Below are positions 9,344 to 18,343 of a stretch of DNA of 64,000 nt, piece after piece. Where the stretch lies: positions 124,001-188,000 of the forward strand of contig DAIMDW010000004.1 in the NCBI GenBank assembly GCA_036725605.1, written 5' to 3'. Every line of letters begins with the position of its first letter. Positions within the stretch are counted from its first letter, which is position 1. This DNA is from CALBTQ01 sp036725605. Lineage in GTDB: Bacteria; Lernaellota; Lernaellaia; Lernaellales; Lernaellaceae. The notes under the pieces are model-generated. The model was given only the letters and a program-made list of their open reading frames with translations. It ran no database searches and was not told the origin of the DNA. Made by a program: the position numbers and the translations under genes.

Positions 9344-10237
9344 TCAGTAGGCGCGTTCGACGATAAAGCGGGCCAGGGCGCGCAGCGAATCGGCGCGATC
9401 GTCGAAGTCGGCGATGGCGTCGAGCGCGGCGGCGAGCAACTCGGCGAGGAACTTTTTCGAGCCGTCGATGCCCAGGCGGTCGACGTAGGTCGTTTTGCCC
9501 TGCGCCTTGTCCGAGCCCACCGGCTTGCCGAGTTTATCCTGATCGGCGACCACATCGAGCACATCGTCGGCCACCTGGAAGGCGAGGCCGATTTTTTCCC
9601 CGAAAACGGTAAGTTTGGCGAGCGCGGCTTCGTCGGCGCGCGCGACCAGAGCGCCGTTGCGCACGGCGCAGATGAGCAGTTGCGCGGTCTTGGCGTATTC
9701 CATCAACTCGAGGTCGGCCACGCTGGCGTCGCCGCGTTCGGTGAGGATCATGTCGAGACTCTGCCCGCCCATGGTGCCGGTCCAGCCGATGGCGCGGCTG
9801 GTTTCGGCGACGATGCGCGCGGCGATCGCCGGATCGATTTTCCCGTCGACGGCCTGCTGGGTCATGATTTCGTAAGCCCAGGTGAGCAGGCCGCAACCGG
9901 CGAGCAGGGCCTGCGCTTCGCCGTAGATCATGTGGTTGCTGGGTTTGCCGCGCCGCAGGGCGTCGTTGTCCATGGCGGGCAGATCGTCGTGGATGAGCGT
10001 GTAGGTGTGAATCATCTCCAGCGTACAGCCGTAGGTGAGGGCGAGATTCTCGTCGCCGCCGCAGGCCGTGCAGGCGGCCACGCACAACGTCGGGCGGATG
10101 CGCTTGCCGCCGGCGAACAGCGAGTAGGCCATCGCTTCCTTGACCAGGGCGAAGGGGCCGGGATCGGCGTCGGTCAGTTCATGAAGACGTCGCTCGGCGG
10201 CATGGGCGCCGGCGTCGATGTATTGCTTGATGTCCAA
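9344..10237 (-). CDS. ispA: polyprenyl synthetase, probably farnesyl diphosphate synthase
   Basis: A 297-residue all-trans prenyl transferase that extends dimethylallyl or geranyl diphosphate with isopentenyl diphosphate. The first Asp-rich motif is HDDLPAMDNDALRRGKPS (Asp84, Asp85, Asp90), and the second is QVADDVLDV. GGKRIRP and KTAQLLICAVRNG are also as in E. coli IspA, and the length is nearly the same. The start is inferred to be a TTG at 10237 (LDIKQYIDAG) because AGGA lies seven bases upstream and this gives the family length; no ATG fits. The TTG lies 13 bases beyond the stop of the small lipoprotein gene, so the two are likely coupled. The gene converges on the aminotransferase gene with four bases between. 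Confidence 0.9.
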   Translation of the reverse strand: MDIKQYIDAGAHAAERRLHELTDADPGPFALVKEAMAYSLFAGGKRIRPTLCVAACTACGGDENLALTYGCTLEMIHTYTLIHDDLPAMDNDALRRGKPSNHMIYGEAQALLAGCGLLTWAYEIMTQQAVDGKIDPAIAARIVAETSRAIGWTGTMGGQSLDMILTERGDASVADLELMEYAKTAQLLICAVRNGALVARADEAALAKLTVFGEKIGLAFQVADDVLDVVADQDKLGKPVGSDKAQGKTTYVDRLGIDGSKKFLAELLAAALDAIADFDDRADSLRALARFIVERAY

Positions 10238-10250
10238 AGTCGTTATCCTG

Positions 10251-10724
10251 TCATTGAGTGTCGTCGTCGCCGGTCTCTTCGATGACCACCTGGAACATGT
10301 CGGTTTCAAAGGCCTTGACGCAGCCCTCGGTGTGCTCGGCGAAGACTTTGAAGTAAAGACTGCAGGTGCCCGATTCGCAGACCTCGTCGCCGGTGAAGGT
10401 GCGCAGGTAGCGGTAATGATCGGCTTCGGTGCGCACCAGGTCGAACACCTCGCCGGTCGGCTGGCCGTTGGAGGCGTAGAGCCGGGCGTAAACGCGTTCG
10501 ACTTTTTTGTTGACCGACTTGGTTTTGAGGCGCACGTACAGTTCGTACACGCTGTCGCCGTCGCCGACTTCCGGGTACACCTGGTAATCGGCGAACGAGG
10601 GACAATCCTCGTCGTCGTCGTCATCGTCGCCGCAGGCCCAGAGCGCCGCACTGAGCGCCAGAGCCAGCAAGAGAAACAGGAACACGTTGGTTGCCTTCAC
10701 GCCTTTTCTCCCGTGATCGTTCAT
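10251..10724 (-). CDS. small acidic lipoprotein of unknown function
   Basis: The 157-residue product has a hydrophobic signal segment (residues 13-30) ending in LWAC, which is an acceptable if unusual lipobox with Cys31. Directly after it comes a run of Asp residues, as in other lipoproteins of this window, and the protein ends GDDDTQ. The middle forms a beta-rich region with four more Cys (CPSF, CESGTC, EGCVK), so disulfides are likely. No known domain is recognised. It precedes the prenyl synthase gene on the same strand by 13 bases. Export and anchoring are inferred from the signal; the role is unknown. Confidence 0.7.
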   Translation of the reverse strand: MNDHGRKGVKATNVFLFLLLALALSAALWACGDDDDDDEDCPSFADYQVYPEVGDGDSVYELYVRLKTKSVNKKVERVYARLYASNGQPTGEVFDLVRTEADHYRYLRTFTGDEVCESGTCSLYFKVFAEHTEGCVKAFETDMFQVVIEETGDDDTQ

Positions 10725-10755
10725 CGGATCATCGTAGGAAGGCCCGCGCCGCCGG

Positions 10756-11811
10756 TCAACCCTTGGCCAGCCAGTCGGCGATGTGCGGGTGCACTTCGCG
10801 GTCGACGTCTTTGCCGACGAGGATGGTCATATGACCGTATTCGTCGTCCTGGCCGAATTCTTCGCCCAGCGGCACCCATTTTTTATCGTCGGCGCCGATG
10901 CGTTCGTAGGCTTCGTAGACCGGGCCGAAGCCGACGGTGGCGTCCTTGTGCCCGCACATCACCAGCGTGGGCGTGGTGATTTCGCTCATCGACTCGGTCA
11001 GGTCGCGGCCGTCGTCGCCAAGCAGATGGCCGTGCTCGACGCAGCGGGCGAGGTCGACCAGCAGCGACATGGGCGTCTGGTCCTGGCAGTTGGCGGCCGA
11101 CAGCGTGTAGTCGCCGGGTCGTAGGTTGATGTTGCCGCTGACCAGTTGCAGCGGGCGGAACCATTCGAACATCGGCGCGACGCACTGGGTCAGCTTGCGC
11201 AGCGGAATGCCGGGGATGACGTACTTGAGCGGCGTCAGTTTGTGCGCCGGGCGCATGTGCTTGAGGTTCGCCGGACTGGCGAGAATCACACAGCGGGCGA
11301 TTTTCTCGGCCACGGGCATCTGCAGGAAGCAGTAGGCGATCATGCCGCCCATGCTGTGACCGACGTAATGGATTTTCTTCGCCCCGGTCAGCTCGCAGAC
11401 TTTGTCGACCGCGGCGGGAATGTCGAAGTTGTAGTGATCCGAGAGGATCCAGCGCAACGGGTGACGGCGGCAGGGACCGCCCTTTTCACTAAAGCCCGCG
11501 CCGCGCAGATCCAGCAGGAAGGTCGGGTGCCCCTGCGCGGCGAGCAGGCGCGCGATGCTGGTGCGCTCGGTGAGATCGTAGCTGTGATGGTTGCCCGACA
11601 GGCCGTGGCAACACAGCACGGGGCGTTTCTTTTTCGCGCCTTTGATCGGCGCGTAGTAGTGCAGCGCGAGCTTCCAGCCGTCACGGGTCTGGACGAAATG
11701 CACGGCGTCGGGCCGGCGGTCGCTGGCGTAGAGGTTGCCGAAAAGCGTGGCCAGCACAACGATCAAAGCGACGAGGAATATTAAAAAATAGACAACAATC
11801 GACAGGCACAT
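10756..11811 (-). CDS. alpha/beta-hydrolase, lipase-like, N-terminally membrane anchored
   Basis: A 351-residue serine hydrolase. Residues 1-27 form one membrane segment without a cleavage motif, so the enzyme is probably membrane tethered. The oxyanion strand VLCCHGLSGNHHSYD and the nucleophile elbow VGHSMGGMIAY (Ser153) are clear. The acid is probably in MCGHKDATVGF and the His in DDEYGHMTILV near the end. The overall pattern with a long N-terminal part resembles acid-lipase or PHA-synthase-like hydrolases. Likely substrates are lipid or polyester esters, but this is inferred. The gene is alone between the small lipoprotein gene and two beta-propeller genes on the same strand. Confidence 0.85.
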   Translation of the reverse strand: MCLSIVVYFLIFLVALIVVLATLFGNLYASDRRPDAVHFVQTRDGWKLALHYYAPIKGAKKKRPVLCCHGLSGNHHSYDLTERTSIARLLAAQGHPTFLLDLRGAGFSEKGGPCRRHPLRWILSDHYNFDIPAAVDKVCELTGAKKIHYVGHSMGGMIAYCFLQMPVAEKIARCVILASPANLKHMRPAHKLTPLKYVIPGIPLRKLTQCVAPMFEWFRPLQLVSGNINLRPGDYTLSAANCQDQTPMSLLVDLARCVEHGHLLGDDGRDLTESMSEITTPTLVMCGHKDATVGFGPVYEAYERIGADDKKWVPLGEEFGQDDEYGHMTILVGKDVDREVHPHIADWLAKG

Positions 11812-11839
11812 GGAAACGATCTCCGCATAAATGAGAGGA

Positions 11840-13219
11840 CTATTCGATCGCGCCCAGGTTTTCGTCTTCCTCGGTGTAGAGCCGGCTGAGCGTGTGGCTG
11901 CCGGAATTGGCGACGAAAACCAGGTCTTCGCTCAATTCGAAATAATACGGAGCCACCGCGACGCCGGTGGGCACCAGACCGACGCGGATCGGCGCGACGC
12001 CCACGCGAGTGCGGAACTTGAAATGGTCGTCGTCGGATTCGCGCAGCTCGCCGCGCCGGATGCGGAAGGACACGTGGCCGTAGTCGGATTCGTAACGCTG
12101 GTCGCTGTAGGCCAGGTTGTATTGCAGGCCACTGCGCGTTCCTTCGACCTGCCAGGCGTTGAGGTCTTCTTTGAAGGTCAGCTCCCACTCTTCATCGCGG
12201 GTGACGCAGTCGGTGGTTTCGATATCCTCGAGGGTCGGGTTGCTGCGCCGGCCTTCGTCGTAGAAGTACGGACGATCGGCGGCCGATCCGCAGGCGCGAC
12301 GCTGCTCGACGAAGAAGTAGTACACATACCCGTCGTCGCTGCTGATGAAGCCCGTCTTGCCGTCGGTGGACAGGGCCATGCCGTTGATGGCGAGCGGGAA
12401 GGAGATTTCGTCTTCGGTCAGCGCCCAGCGGGCGGTTTCGACGACCTGCAGGCGCGGCGGATCGTTGTTGAGCACGAAGAGAGTCGAACCGTCGAGCGTC
12501 TCGACCAGGCGCGTGGGCCAGCCGCCGAGGTCGACGGTCTCGCCGGTCAGTTCGCGCGCGGCGGCGTCGACGATCAGCAGGTTGGCGTCGACGTCGAGCA
12601 CGTACACGGTTTCGCCGTCTTGGCTGACTTCGATGTTGACCGGCTCGGCGGGCAGCTCGACCGCGTCGACCAGTGCCTGGCGCTGATGATCCCACACGAG
12701 CAGGCGATCGTTGTCGCGGTCGGTGAACCACACCTCGTGGCGCGATTCCCAAGCGGGCGGCACGACGGTGGCGTAAGTCTCGGGCGCGTAGGCGACCGGC
12801 ACGATGGCCACGCGGGCATCGCGCAGGACGAGGTCGGTAACGGTTACCGGCCAGGGATCGTAAAGCCCGACGAGGCGCACGGCGTCGGTGCGGGCGTCGG
12901 TGACGTAGAGACGGTCGCCGTCGGGCGTGACGGCGATATCGATGGGCGCTTCACCGAGCCAGATCGCTTTTTCGTTGTAGCGATCGGAGGTGTAGGATTT
13001 GACGATATCAAAGCCGATGCTTTCCATGACGGTCATGTTGGCGCCGGCGGTGTTGACGGTGTAGACCAGCGGGCCGGTTTCCTGCAGCACGTTGGGCTCG
13101 ACGGCCATTTCGGTGGGGCCGTAGAAATGGCGCACCGTGTCGCCGGCATCGTAACCGCCGCCGCCGCAACCGACGGCCAGGGCGAGGATCAGAAACAGTA
13201 TGGTCGTCCGGATTTTCAT
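11840..13219 (-). CDS. beta-propeller lipoprotein (YVTN/NHL-like)
   Basis: A 459-residue exported protein with lipobox AVGC (Cys18) and a Gly-rich start after it. The body has repeating blade-like sequences such as DIAVTPDGDRLYVTDARTDA, VNIEVSQDGETVYVLDVDAN and NGMALSTDGKTGFISSDDG, as in YVTN-type seven-bladed propellers. A divergent insertion with four Cys (RRACGS and TTDCVTRDE are two of the sites) interrupts the later blades. The first four bases overlap the end of the upstream gene (ATGA), so both propeller proteins are made together. Their job is unknown; such propellers commonly mediate binding at the cell surface. Confidence 0.8.
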   Translation of the reverse strand: MKIRTTILFLILALAVGCGGGGYDAGDTVRHFYGPTEMAVEPNVLQETGPLVYTVNTAGANMTVMESIGFDIVKSYTSDRYNEKAIWLGEAPIDIAVTPDGDRLYVTDARTDAVRLVGLYDPWPVTVTDLVLRDARVAIVPVAYAPETYATVVPPAWESRHEVWFTDRDNDRLLVWDHQRQALVDAVELPAEPVNIEVSQDGETVYVLDVDANLLIVDAAARELTGETVDLGGWPTRLVETLDGSTLFVLNNDPPRLQVVETARWALTEDEISFPLAINGMALSTDGKTGFISSDDGYVYYFFVEQRRACGSAADRPYFYDEGRRSNPTLEDIETTDCVTRDEEWELTFKEDLNAWQVEGTRSGLQYNLAYSDQRYESDYGHVSFRIRRGELRESDDDHFKFRTRVGVAPIRVGLVPTGVAVAPYYFELSEDLVFVANSGSHTLSRLYTEEDENLGAIE

Positions 13220-14322
13220 GGGATCGCCCAGATGACCTCCTTGGCCCGCACGTCGAGCAACGTGAGGTTGTGGCTGTTGAAGTTGACCGTCAGCGCGTAG
13301 TAGTGATCCGGCTCGACCGGATCGGCGAACATGGCGATGTCGTTGGGACCCGCGCCCGTGCGCATGACGCCCAGCAGGTCGCCGTTGTCGGTGTCGTAGG
13401 CGAAGACGGTGTTGCTGACGAAGTTGGCCACCCAGACCTCGCTGCCGTCGGGCGTGACCGCGACCGCCGACGGACCCAGGTCGGTGGGCAGCAGGCGCAG
13501 CACGGCGTCTTCCGGATAAAGCGGCAGCTTGGTCGCGTCGACCATCAGCAACGCGCCGGGATTGCGCGCGGCGACGAACAGGCGCTCGCCGTCGGGCGTG
13601 AAGTCGAGCCCGCGGTTGTCGTAGGCGGTGAGGCTGAAGGACAACCCCGGATCGAAGGCGGCGGCGTAGCTGCCGGTTTCCACATCGATCATCGTGATGC
13701 CGGGGGCCATCTTGTTGGTCACGTAGGCGTAACGGCCGGCGGGATCGATTTTGATTTCGTTGACGCCCGAGGAGAGCGCGATGTTTTTGGTCAGTTGCTG
13801 CGCGGCGAGATCGACGACCGACACGACGCCGGAGGACAGGCAGGCGACCAGCAGGCGGTCTTCCTCCGGGGTGAGGGTCAGGCCGAAGGGCTGACGGCCG
13901 ACGGTGATGCCCTGCTGCCCGCTTTCGGAGTCGTCCAGGTCCAGCAGATCGGGCCGTGCCGGGTCGGTCAGATCGAACAGCAGCACCGTGTTGTGGCGGC
14001 GTTCGGCGACGTAGGCGACGGTGCCTTCGGCGTTGAGAATGATCTTGCTCAGGTACGGATCGGTTTCGACCGTGCGGATGACGGCCCGGTCGCGCCGCTG
14101 CAGGGCGATGCGCAGGTCGACCACGCTCAGGTGACCGTCCTTGCCCGAGGACAGGTCGAAGTTGGCGTTGGTCACGTAGGCGTACGGCCAGTGGATGGCG
14201 ATGCCGGTCGGACTGTCGAACACTCCGCCTTCGCCAATATCCTCGCTGTCTTCCTCGCAGGCGACGACGCCCACCAGAAGCAACGACACGATCAGTATCC
14301 AGATGGCCGTGCTGCGCACCAA
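13216..14322 (-). CDS. beta-propeller lipoprotein (YVTN-like), partner gene
   Basis: A 368-residue lipoprotein with lipobox VVAC (Cys22) followed by an acidic EEDSEDIGEGG linker. It contains repeated propeller blades, for example KIILNAEGTVAYVAERRHN, PFGLTLTPEEDRLLVACLSS and AVAVTPDGSEVWVANFVSN, which are typical YVTN repeats. It is the first gene of a two-gene unit and its stop overlaps the start of the second propeller gene. The pair shares fold but not close sequence identity, so they may form one surface complex. No enzymatic motif is visible. Confidence 0.8.
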   Translation of the reverse strand: MVRSTAIWILIVSLLLVGVVACEEDSEDIGEGGVFDSPTGIAIHWPYAYVTNANFDLSSGKDGHLSVVDLRIALQRRDRAVIRTVETDPYLSKIILNAEGTVAYVAERRHNTVLLFDLTDPARPDLLDLDDSESGQQGITVGRQPFGLTLTPEEDRLLVACLSSGVVSVVDLAAQQLTKNIALSSGVNEIKIDPAGRYAYVTNKMAPGITMIDVETGSYAAAFDPGLSFSLTAYDNRGLDFTPDGERLFVAARNPGALLMVDATKLPLYPEDAVLRLLPTDLGPSAVAVTPDGSEVWVANFVSNTVFAYDTDNGDLLGVMRTGAGPNDIAMFADPVEPDHYYALTVNFNSHNLTLLDVRAKEVIWAIP

Positions 14323-14392
14323 AACCTCCGGGTTTTACTTACGAGAGGGGCGATCTTACTTTGCCGCATCCCCCGAGTCAATGACGTGCATC

Positions 14393-14920
14393 TTACGGAA
14401 AGCGCACATTTTGGCAAACGAAATCGTGGAAGGCCAAAGCGGTTTCGTCGGTCCAGTCGACGGGGACGATGATCTGCAGCGTCCAGACCGTATCGCCCCG
14501 GACGGGCGCGTAGATCCAGATCAAATGGGTGACCAGTTCCGAGTAGATGCCCATGACTTCCTGTTCGCCGACGCGGCCCTGAATCGGCTCGGGCAGGCCG
14601 GACATCTGCGTGGCGATTTTCCGGTAAGCGGCGTCGAGCACGCGCATGGCGTCGGCGTTGTCGTGACGCTGGACGAGCACGCCGGGCGAAGTGCGCGACG
14701 GGGGGTCGGGCCGGAAGGCGACCGCCGTTCCCTCGTCGAAACGCTTGAAGGCCTTGGGCAGCGTCAGCGAGAGGCCGAACGCCTCGTGGCGTTTCGTGCC
14801 GGAAAAGTCGGTGGGGTCCGGCCGCGTCACGGTCGTGCAGCCGGCGCACAGCAGCGCCAAGACGATCAGTAGCGCGCCGAGGCTATTTTTGCGTTTGGCG
14901 ATACTTGCGCACCGCTTCAT
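14393..14920 (-). CDS. DcrB/DUF1795-like lipoprotein
   Basis: A 175-residue protein with a signal peptide ending CAGC, a usable lipobox. The mature part begins TTVTRPDPTDFSG and contains FGLSLTLPKAFKRFDEGTAV, then a pattern of alternating strands and one helix that resembles the PsbP/DcrB (DUF1795) fold. That fold is common in small periplasmic lipoproteins. The ATG at 14920 is chosen because the signal peptide begins there; the start lies inside mltG, with a 38-nt out-of-frame overlap. The function is not known. Expression is likely coupled to mltG. Confidence 0.7.
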   Translation of the reverse strand: MKRCASIAKRKNSLGALLIVLALLCAGCTTVTRPDPTDFSGTKRHEAFGLSLTLPKAFKRFDEGTAVAFRPDPPSRTSPGVLVQRHDNADAMRVLDAAYRKIATQMSGLPEPIQGRVGEQEVMGIYSELVTHLIWIYAPVRGDTVWTLQIIVPVDWTDETALAFHDFVCQNVRFP

Positions 14921-15923
14921 TGTGTTGCTCCAGAGTGGTGGAAAACACGTGCCGGCCCAGCCCGTCGGCGACGAAGTACAGCCAATCGCCATCGGTGGGA
15001 TTGAGCACGGCGGCCAGGGCGTCATGGCCCGGATTGCAGATCGGCCCCGGCGGCAGGCCCCGGCGCGTGTAGGTGTTGTACGGATGATCGGCCCGCAGCA
15101 TCGCCTTGGTCAGCCGGCCCTTAAAATCCTTCCCCTGGGCGAAGATGACCGAGGGGTCGGCCTGCAGGGGAATTTTCGCGCGCAGGCGGTTGAGAAACAC
15201 GCGGGCGATTTTCGGCATTTCCGGCGCGTAGCCGCTTTCCTTTTCGACGATGCTGGCCAGGGTGACCAGTTGTTCTTTGGTCCGTTCGGAATCGGCGGAC
15301 GTCGAGGACAACGAATGCCATGTTCTGTTGAATTGTTCGACCATGCGCTTGTACATCGCGCGGGCGTCGTCGCCACGCTGGTAGAGATAAGTCTCGGGCG
15401 CGAGGTAGCCCTCCAGCGACGAGGTGTGGATTTGCACCTGGTTGAGAAAATCGTGATCGGTGAGCAAGGCGTGCGCCTCGTTCTTCGGATCGAGTCCGGC
15501 GGCAATCAGCTTGTCGGCAACCGTCGCGGCCGTCTCGCCGGGGATGACGGTGAAACGATGTTTGACCGTTCGCCCGTCGATCAGTTGTTCCAGCACCGCG
15601 CGCATCGGCTGTCCGTGCGCGATGGCGTATTCACCCGCTTTGATTCGGGTGGTGGCATGGAAATATTGCGCCAGCAGAAGGAAGCCGCGCGCATCGGCGA
15701 TCACGCCGTGGGCGGTCAGGTTGGCGGCGATGGAGCGCAAAGAGGCGCCGCGTTCGATGACGACGATCGCGGGCGGATCGGTTGGCCGGCCGGGCGCGTC
15801 GCGCCACAGATGTTTGATCGCCAGCACGCCGGCGCCGGCGCAAAACATCACCGTGACCAAAGCGATAAACACGATCCGGCGCAACGGATCGGTTTTCTTT
15901 CGTTGTTGGGTTTTCGGCGGCAT
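14883..15923 (-). CDS. mltG: endolytic murein transglycosylase MltG
   Basis: A 346-residue inner-membrane lytic transglycosylase that cuts nascent peptidoglycan and may end glycan strand growth. Residues 16-37 form the single membrane segment. A LysM-like subdomain follows (SLRSIAANLTAHGVI). The catalytic domain has LEGYLAPETYLYQRG, ASIVEKESG with Glu227 as the equivalent of the E. coli catalytic Glu218, and PLQADPSVIFAQG. The C-terminal region PYNTYTRRGLPPGPICNPG is strongly conserved in MltG. Length matches the family. The 3' end overlaps the DcrB-like lipoprotein start. Confidence 0.94.
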   Translation of the reverse strand: MPPKTQQRKKTDPLRRIVFIALVTVMFCAGAGVLAIKHLWRDAPGRPTDPPAIVVIERGASLRSIAANLTAHGVIADARGFLLLAQYFHATTRIKAGEYAIAHGQPMRAVLEQLIDGRTVKHRFTVIPGETAATVADKLIAAGLDPKNEAHALLTDHDFLNQVQIHTSSLEGYLAPETYLYQRGDDARAMYKRMVEQFNRTWHSLSSTSADSERTKEQLVTLASIVEKESGYAPEMPKIARVFLNRLRAKIPLQADPSVIFAQGKDFKGRLTKAMLRADHPYNTYTRRGLPPGPICNPGHDALAAVLNPTDGDWLYFVADGLGRHVFSTTLEQHNEAVRKYRQTQK

Positions 15924-15962
15924 GGCGCAATGATAGCGCGTTCGGCGGCGGCTGTCAGGCGC

Positions 15963-16337
15963 TTAGGCGCGGGCGAGCATCACGCCGAAAATGAAGTAGG
16001 TGAACAGGAGGAACGTCAGCGAACTCAAGATCATGTGCAGCACGCGACGCAGGCCGGGTTTGACCAGCCAGCCGGTGAGCGCGCCGCCGAAAACCAACGC
16101 CAGAAAGAGCGTGAAGAAGGTGACGAGGGTGATCACCTTGCCGGCGTTGTAGGCGATGGCGCCGTACATGACCAGCACCCAAAAGAGGATGGACGGCGGC
16201 ACGGCGAACTTATGGATGATCTTGATCGTCGCGTTCTCGCGCAGCACCAGTTTGAGGAAACCGGTGATCGTGACGATCAGAATCAGCATATACGAAAGGG
16301 CGATCAGCCCGAAGAACACCATTTGCAGATTCGGCAT
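15963..16337 (-). CDS. small membrane protein, about four transmembrane segments
   Basis: A 124-residue protein that is almost wholly hydrophobic. Segments near residues 4-28, 43-62, 63-85 and 95-121 could each span the membrane. It begins MPNLQMVFFGLIALSYM; an alternative ATG five codons upstream (16352) exists, and neither start has a strong ribosome site. Positive charges (Lys and Arg in loops) suggest an even number of passes. No family was recognised with confidence. The gene is downstream of nothing on its strand and 40 bases from mltG, so it may be the first gene of an mltG unit. Confidence 0.6.
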   Translation of the reverse strand: MPNLQMVFFGLIALSYMLILIVTITGFLKLVLRENATIKIIHKFAVPPSILFWVLVMYGAIAYNAGKVITLVTFFTLFLALVFGGALTGWLVKPGLRRVLHMILSSLTFLLFTYFIFGVMLARA

Positions 16338-16500
16338 AAGGCCCCCACTCATGCGGATGATCTGCCATCCGGATGTAAATTTGGCCGGTAGCATACCGTT
16401 TCGGTTGGGAAAATGAAAGGTGCATTTCGCGAGGGGGCGGTCCGCTTCCCGCGCGACACGCGCTGGTGTACAGTAAACGCCTACCAACCGACTTGCGGGG

Positions 16501-17010
16501 ATGCAGATGGGCCGTTTCGAGCAATTGCAGGAGATGCTGCGCCAAAAGCGTTTCGGCTTTCGCCTGGACGAGGTGATGACCGGCACGCACCGATTCGAGC
16601 CGGGCTACGGCGAACCGGGCGACCGTTTCATGGAATACCGCGTCACCTGGGGACCCAGGAACGTGGGTGAGTTTCTCAATCCGCTGGGCGGCAAGTTCAT
16701 GTACAACGACCTGGAAGGCTTCGTGGACATCGAAGGGCTGTGCCGCAACACGCCGGTGCTCGGCTCGCTGGAACTGCATTATTTCACCGAAGCGAAGATC
16801 CGCTATTCGTTCACCTTCGAGGTCAACGGCACGGATTACCAATACATCGGCGAGAAAATCGACCTGCGCCCGTGGAACCTGCACCGCACACACACGACGT
16901 GTCACGGCACGTTGTTCATCGAAAGCACCGGCGAGATCGTCTCACGCTCGGTGACCCACTTCCGGTGGCACACGCTGCCGGGCTTCCTGGCCAGCATCCG
17001 GCTTGGATAA
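16501..17010 (+). CDS. conserved hypothetical protein (169 aa)
   Basis: A soluble 169-residue protein without signal or membrane segment. It starts MQMGRFEQLQEMLRQKRFGF and contains alternating strands (VLGSLELHYFTEAKIRYSF, then FEVNGTDYQYIGEKIDL) with a conserved-looking HRTHTTCHGTLF stretch. It looks like a compact beta-rich fold with a possible ligand pocket. I do not recognise the family. Proteins of similar build sometimes sit with sterol or lipid enzymes, and the next gene is an esterase, but that link is only inference. A second Met two codons in could be the real start. Confidence 0.6.
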   Translation: MQMGRFEQLQEMLRQKRFGFRLDEVMTGTHRFEPGYGEPGDRFMEYRVTWGPRNVGEFLNPLGGKFMYNDLEGFVDIEGLCRNTPVLGSLELHYFTEAKIRYSFTFEVNGTDYQYIGEKIDLRPWNLHRTHTTCHGTLFIESTGEIVSRSVTHFRWHTLPGFLASIRLG

Positions 17011-17062
17011 TTCTTGGAGCAGAGGGGATTTGGTGTTACAACGGCGGGCCAGGAGGTAAGCG

Positions 17063-18337
17063 ATGTCCACCGAAAGCGCTCCGGTGCAAAAACCGCCCCG
17101 CCGCGGGCTGCTGATCATGGGTTGTCTGGCGCCGGTGCTGCTGGTGCTGGCGGCGATCGGCTACATTGTCTGGCAGTTGCTGGACGCGAAGGACGAAGCC
17201 ATGCCGCTGCCCGCCGAACTGAGCGAAGACGAGTGGCGGGTGGTGCCGTGGGCGTCGCCGCCGTTCGTGTACGACGGCCCGGGGCAACTGGATGCGTACA
17301 TGGACAACGGTTGCCGGCGCGGCATTTTCACGCCCGATCCGGAGCGGGGCATGTCGCTGGGCGGGTTGGGCGTGCGTTGTCAGCCGGGCATGCCCTCGGA
17401 GATCCTCGGCGCGCCGCGGGCGCTGCTGGTGCACCTGCCGAGCAACTACCGCAAGGACGGCGAACCGCTGCCGTTGGTGATCGCTTTTCACGGCTTCGGG
17501 CAACGGCCGCATCACGTCGCCCGGGCGTTGATCGCGCAGATGGAAAAGGCGATGAACGACGGCTGGCTGCCGCCGGTGGTGCTGGCGCTGCCGGACATGT
17601 CGCTGAGCGGCAACGGCCTGGACAATCCGGTCACCCAGTGGGACGAGACGGGCGGCAGTTGGGGCGTCAACTCGAACCTGGGACGTTTCGCCGATCATCT
17701 GAAAAACGAGCTGGTGCCCTTCCTGCAGGAAAACTACAACGTGCGGCGCGATCCGGCCGGGACGATCGTGCTGGGCGCGTCGATGGGCGGCACGATCGCA
17801 ATGAACATGATGATCGACGAGCCGCAGCGGTATCCGAACGTGGGCGCGTTCTATCCGGCGGTCGATCTGCGTTATAGCTGCCAGGGCAAGCGCACGCTCA
17901 ACTACGATCCGGCGTGCTACAAGCCGCTGACCAAAGACGATCAGAACCGGCCGATGGTGGTCAATCCGCGCCAGGCGTACCTGTTCACCGAGAAGGTGTT
18001 TTTGTATCCCGTGTTCGATTCCGACCGCGTGCAGGGCATGGTGTGGACCGAAGACAAACCGGTGTGGGAGCGGGTGCGTGCGGCCAATCCGGTCGACCGG
18101 CTGCGCGACGCCAAGCCGGACCTGACCGGCGTGCACATCTGGTACGTGGTCGGCGAGAACGACGACTTTAACATCGACGCGACCGTGCCGGTGTTCAATC
18201 CGGTGGCCAAGGAACTGGGCGCGATGATCGAACCGGAGCAGCAAATCCGGCCGGGCAACCACGACATCCCGTTCATCGAGGAAAACCTGGGCGACGCCCT
18301 GCGGTGGGTGGCCGAGCGGTTGGCGGCAGGGAAGTAA
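17063..18337 (+). CDS. membrane-anchored esterase (PF00756-type alpha/beta hydrolase)
   Basis: A 424-residue protein with a single N-terminal membrane segment (residues 14-38) and a large extracytoplasmic hydrolase domain. LVIAFHGFGQRPHHVA is the oxyanion strand, the nucleophile elbow is VLGASMGGTIAM with Ser240, and the catalytic His is likely in RPGNHDIPF near the C-terminus. This is the pattern of esterase D/feruloyl esterase-type enzymes. Four or more Cys around CRRG, VRCQPG, YSCQGK and PACYKP could form disulfides outside the cytoplasm. It follows the hypothetical gene by 52 bases on the same strand. The substrate cannot be deduced. Confidence 0.82.
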   Translation: MSTESAPVQKPPRRGLLIMGCLAPVLLVLAAIGYIVWQLLDAKDEAMPLPAELSEDEWRVVPWASPPFVYDGPGQLDAYMDNGCRRGIFTPDPERGMSLGGLGVRCQPGMPSEILGAPRALLVHLPSNYRKDGEPLPLVIAFHGFGQRPHHVARALIAQMEKAMNDGWLPPVVLALPDMSLSGNGLDNPVTQWDETGGSWGVNSNLGRFADHLKNELVPFLQENYNVRRDPAGTIVLGASMGGTIAMNMMIDEPQRYPNVGAFYPAVDLRYSCQGKRTLNYDPACYKPLTKDDQNRPMVVNPRQAYLFTEKVFLYPVFDSDRVQGMVWTEDKPVWERVRAANPVDRLRDAKPDLTGVHIWYVVGENDDFNIDATVPVFNPVAKELGAMIEPEQQIRPGNHDIPFIEENLGDALRWVAERLAAGK

Positions 18338-18343
18338 CCTCCG

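Noticed and set aside
6286..9564. A 1092-codon open frame on the minus strand
   Set aside because: It is antisense to the transketolase and aminotransferase genes and has only Arg/His-rich composition without motifs.
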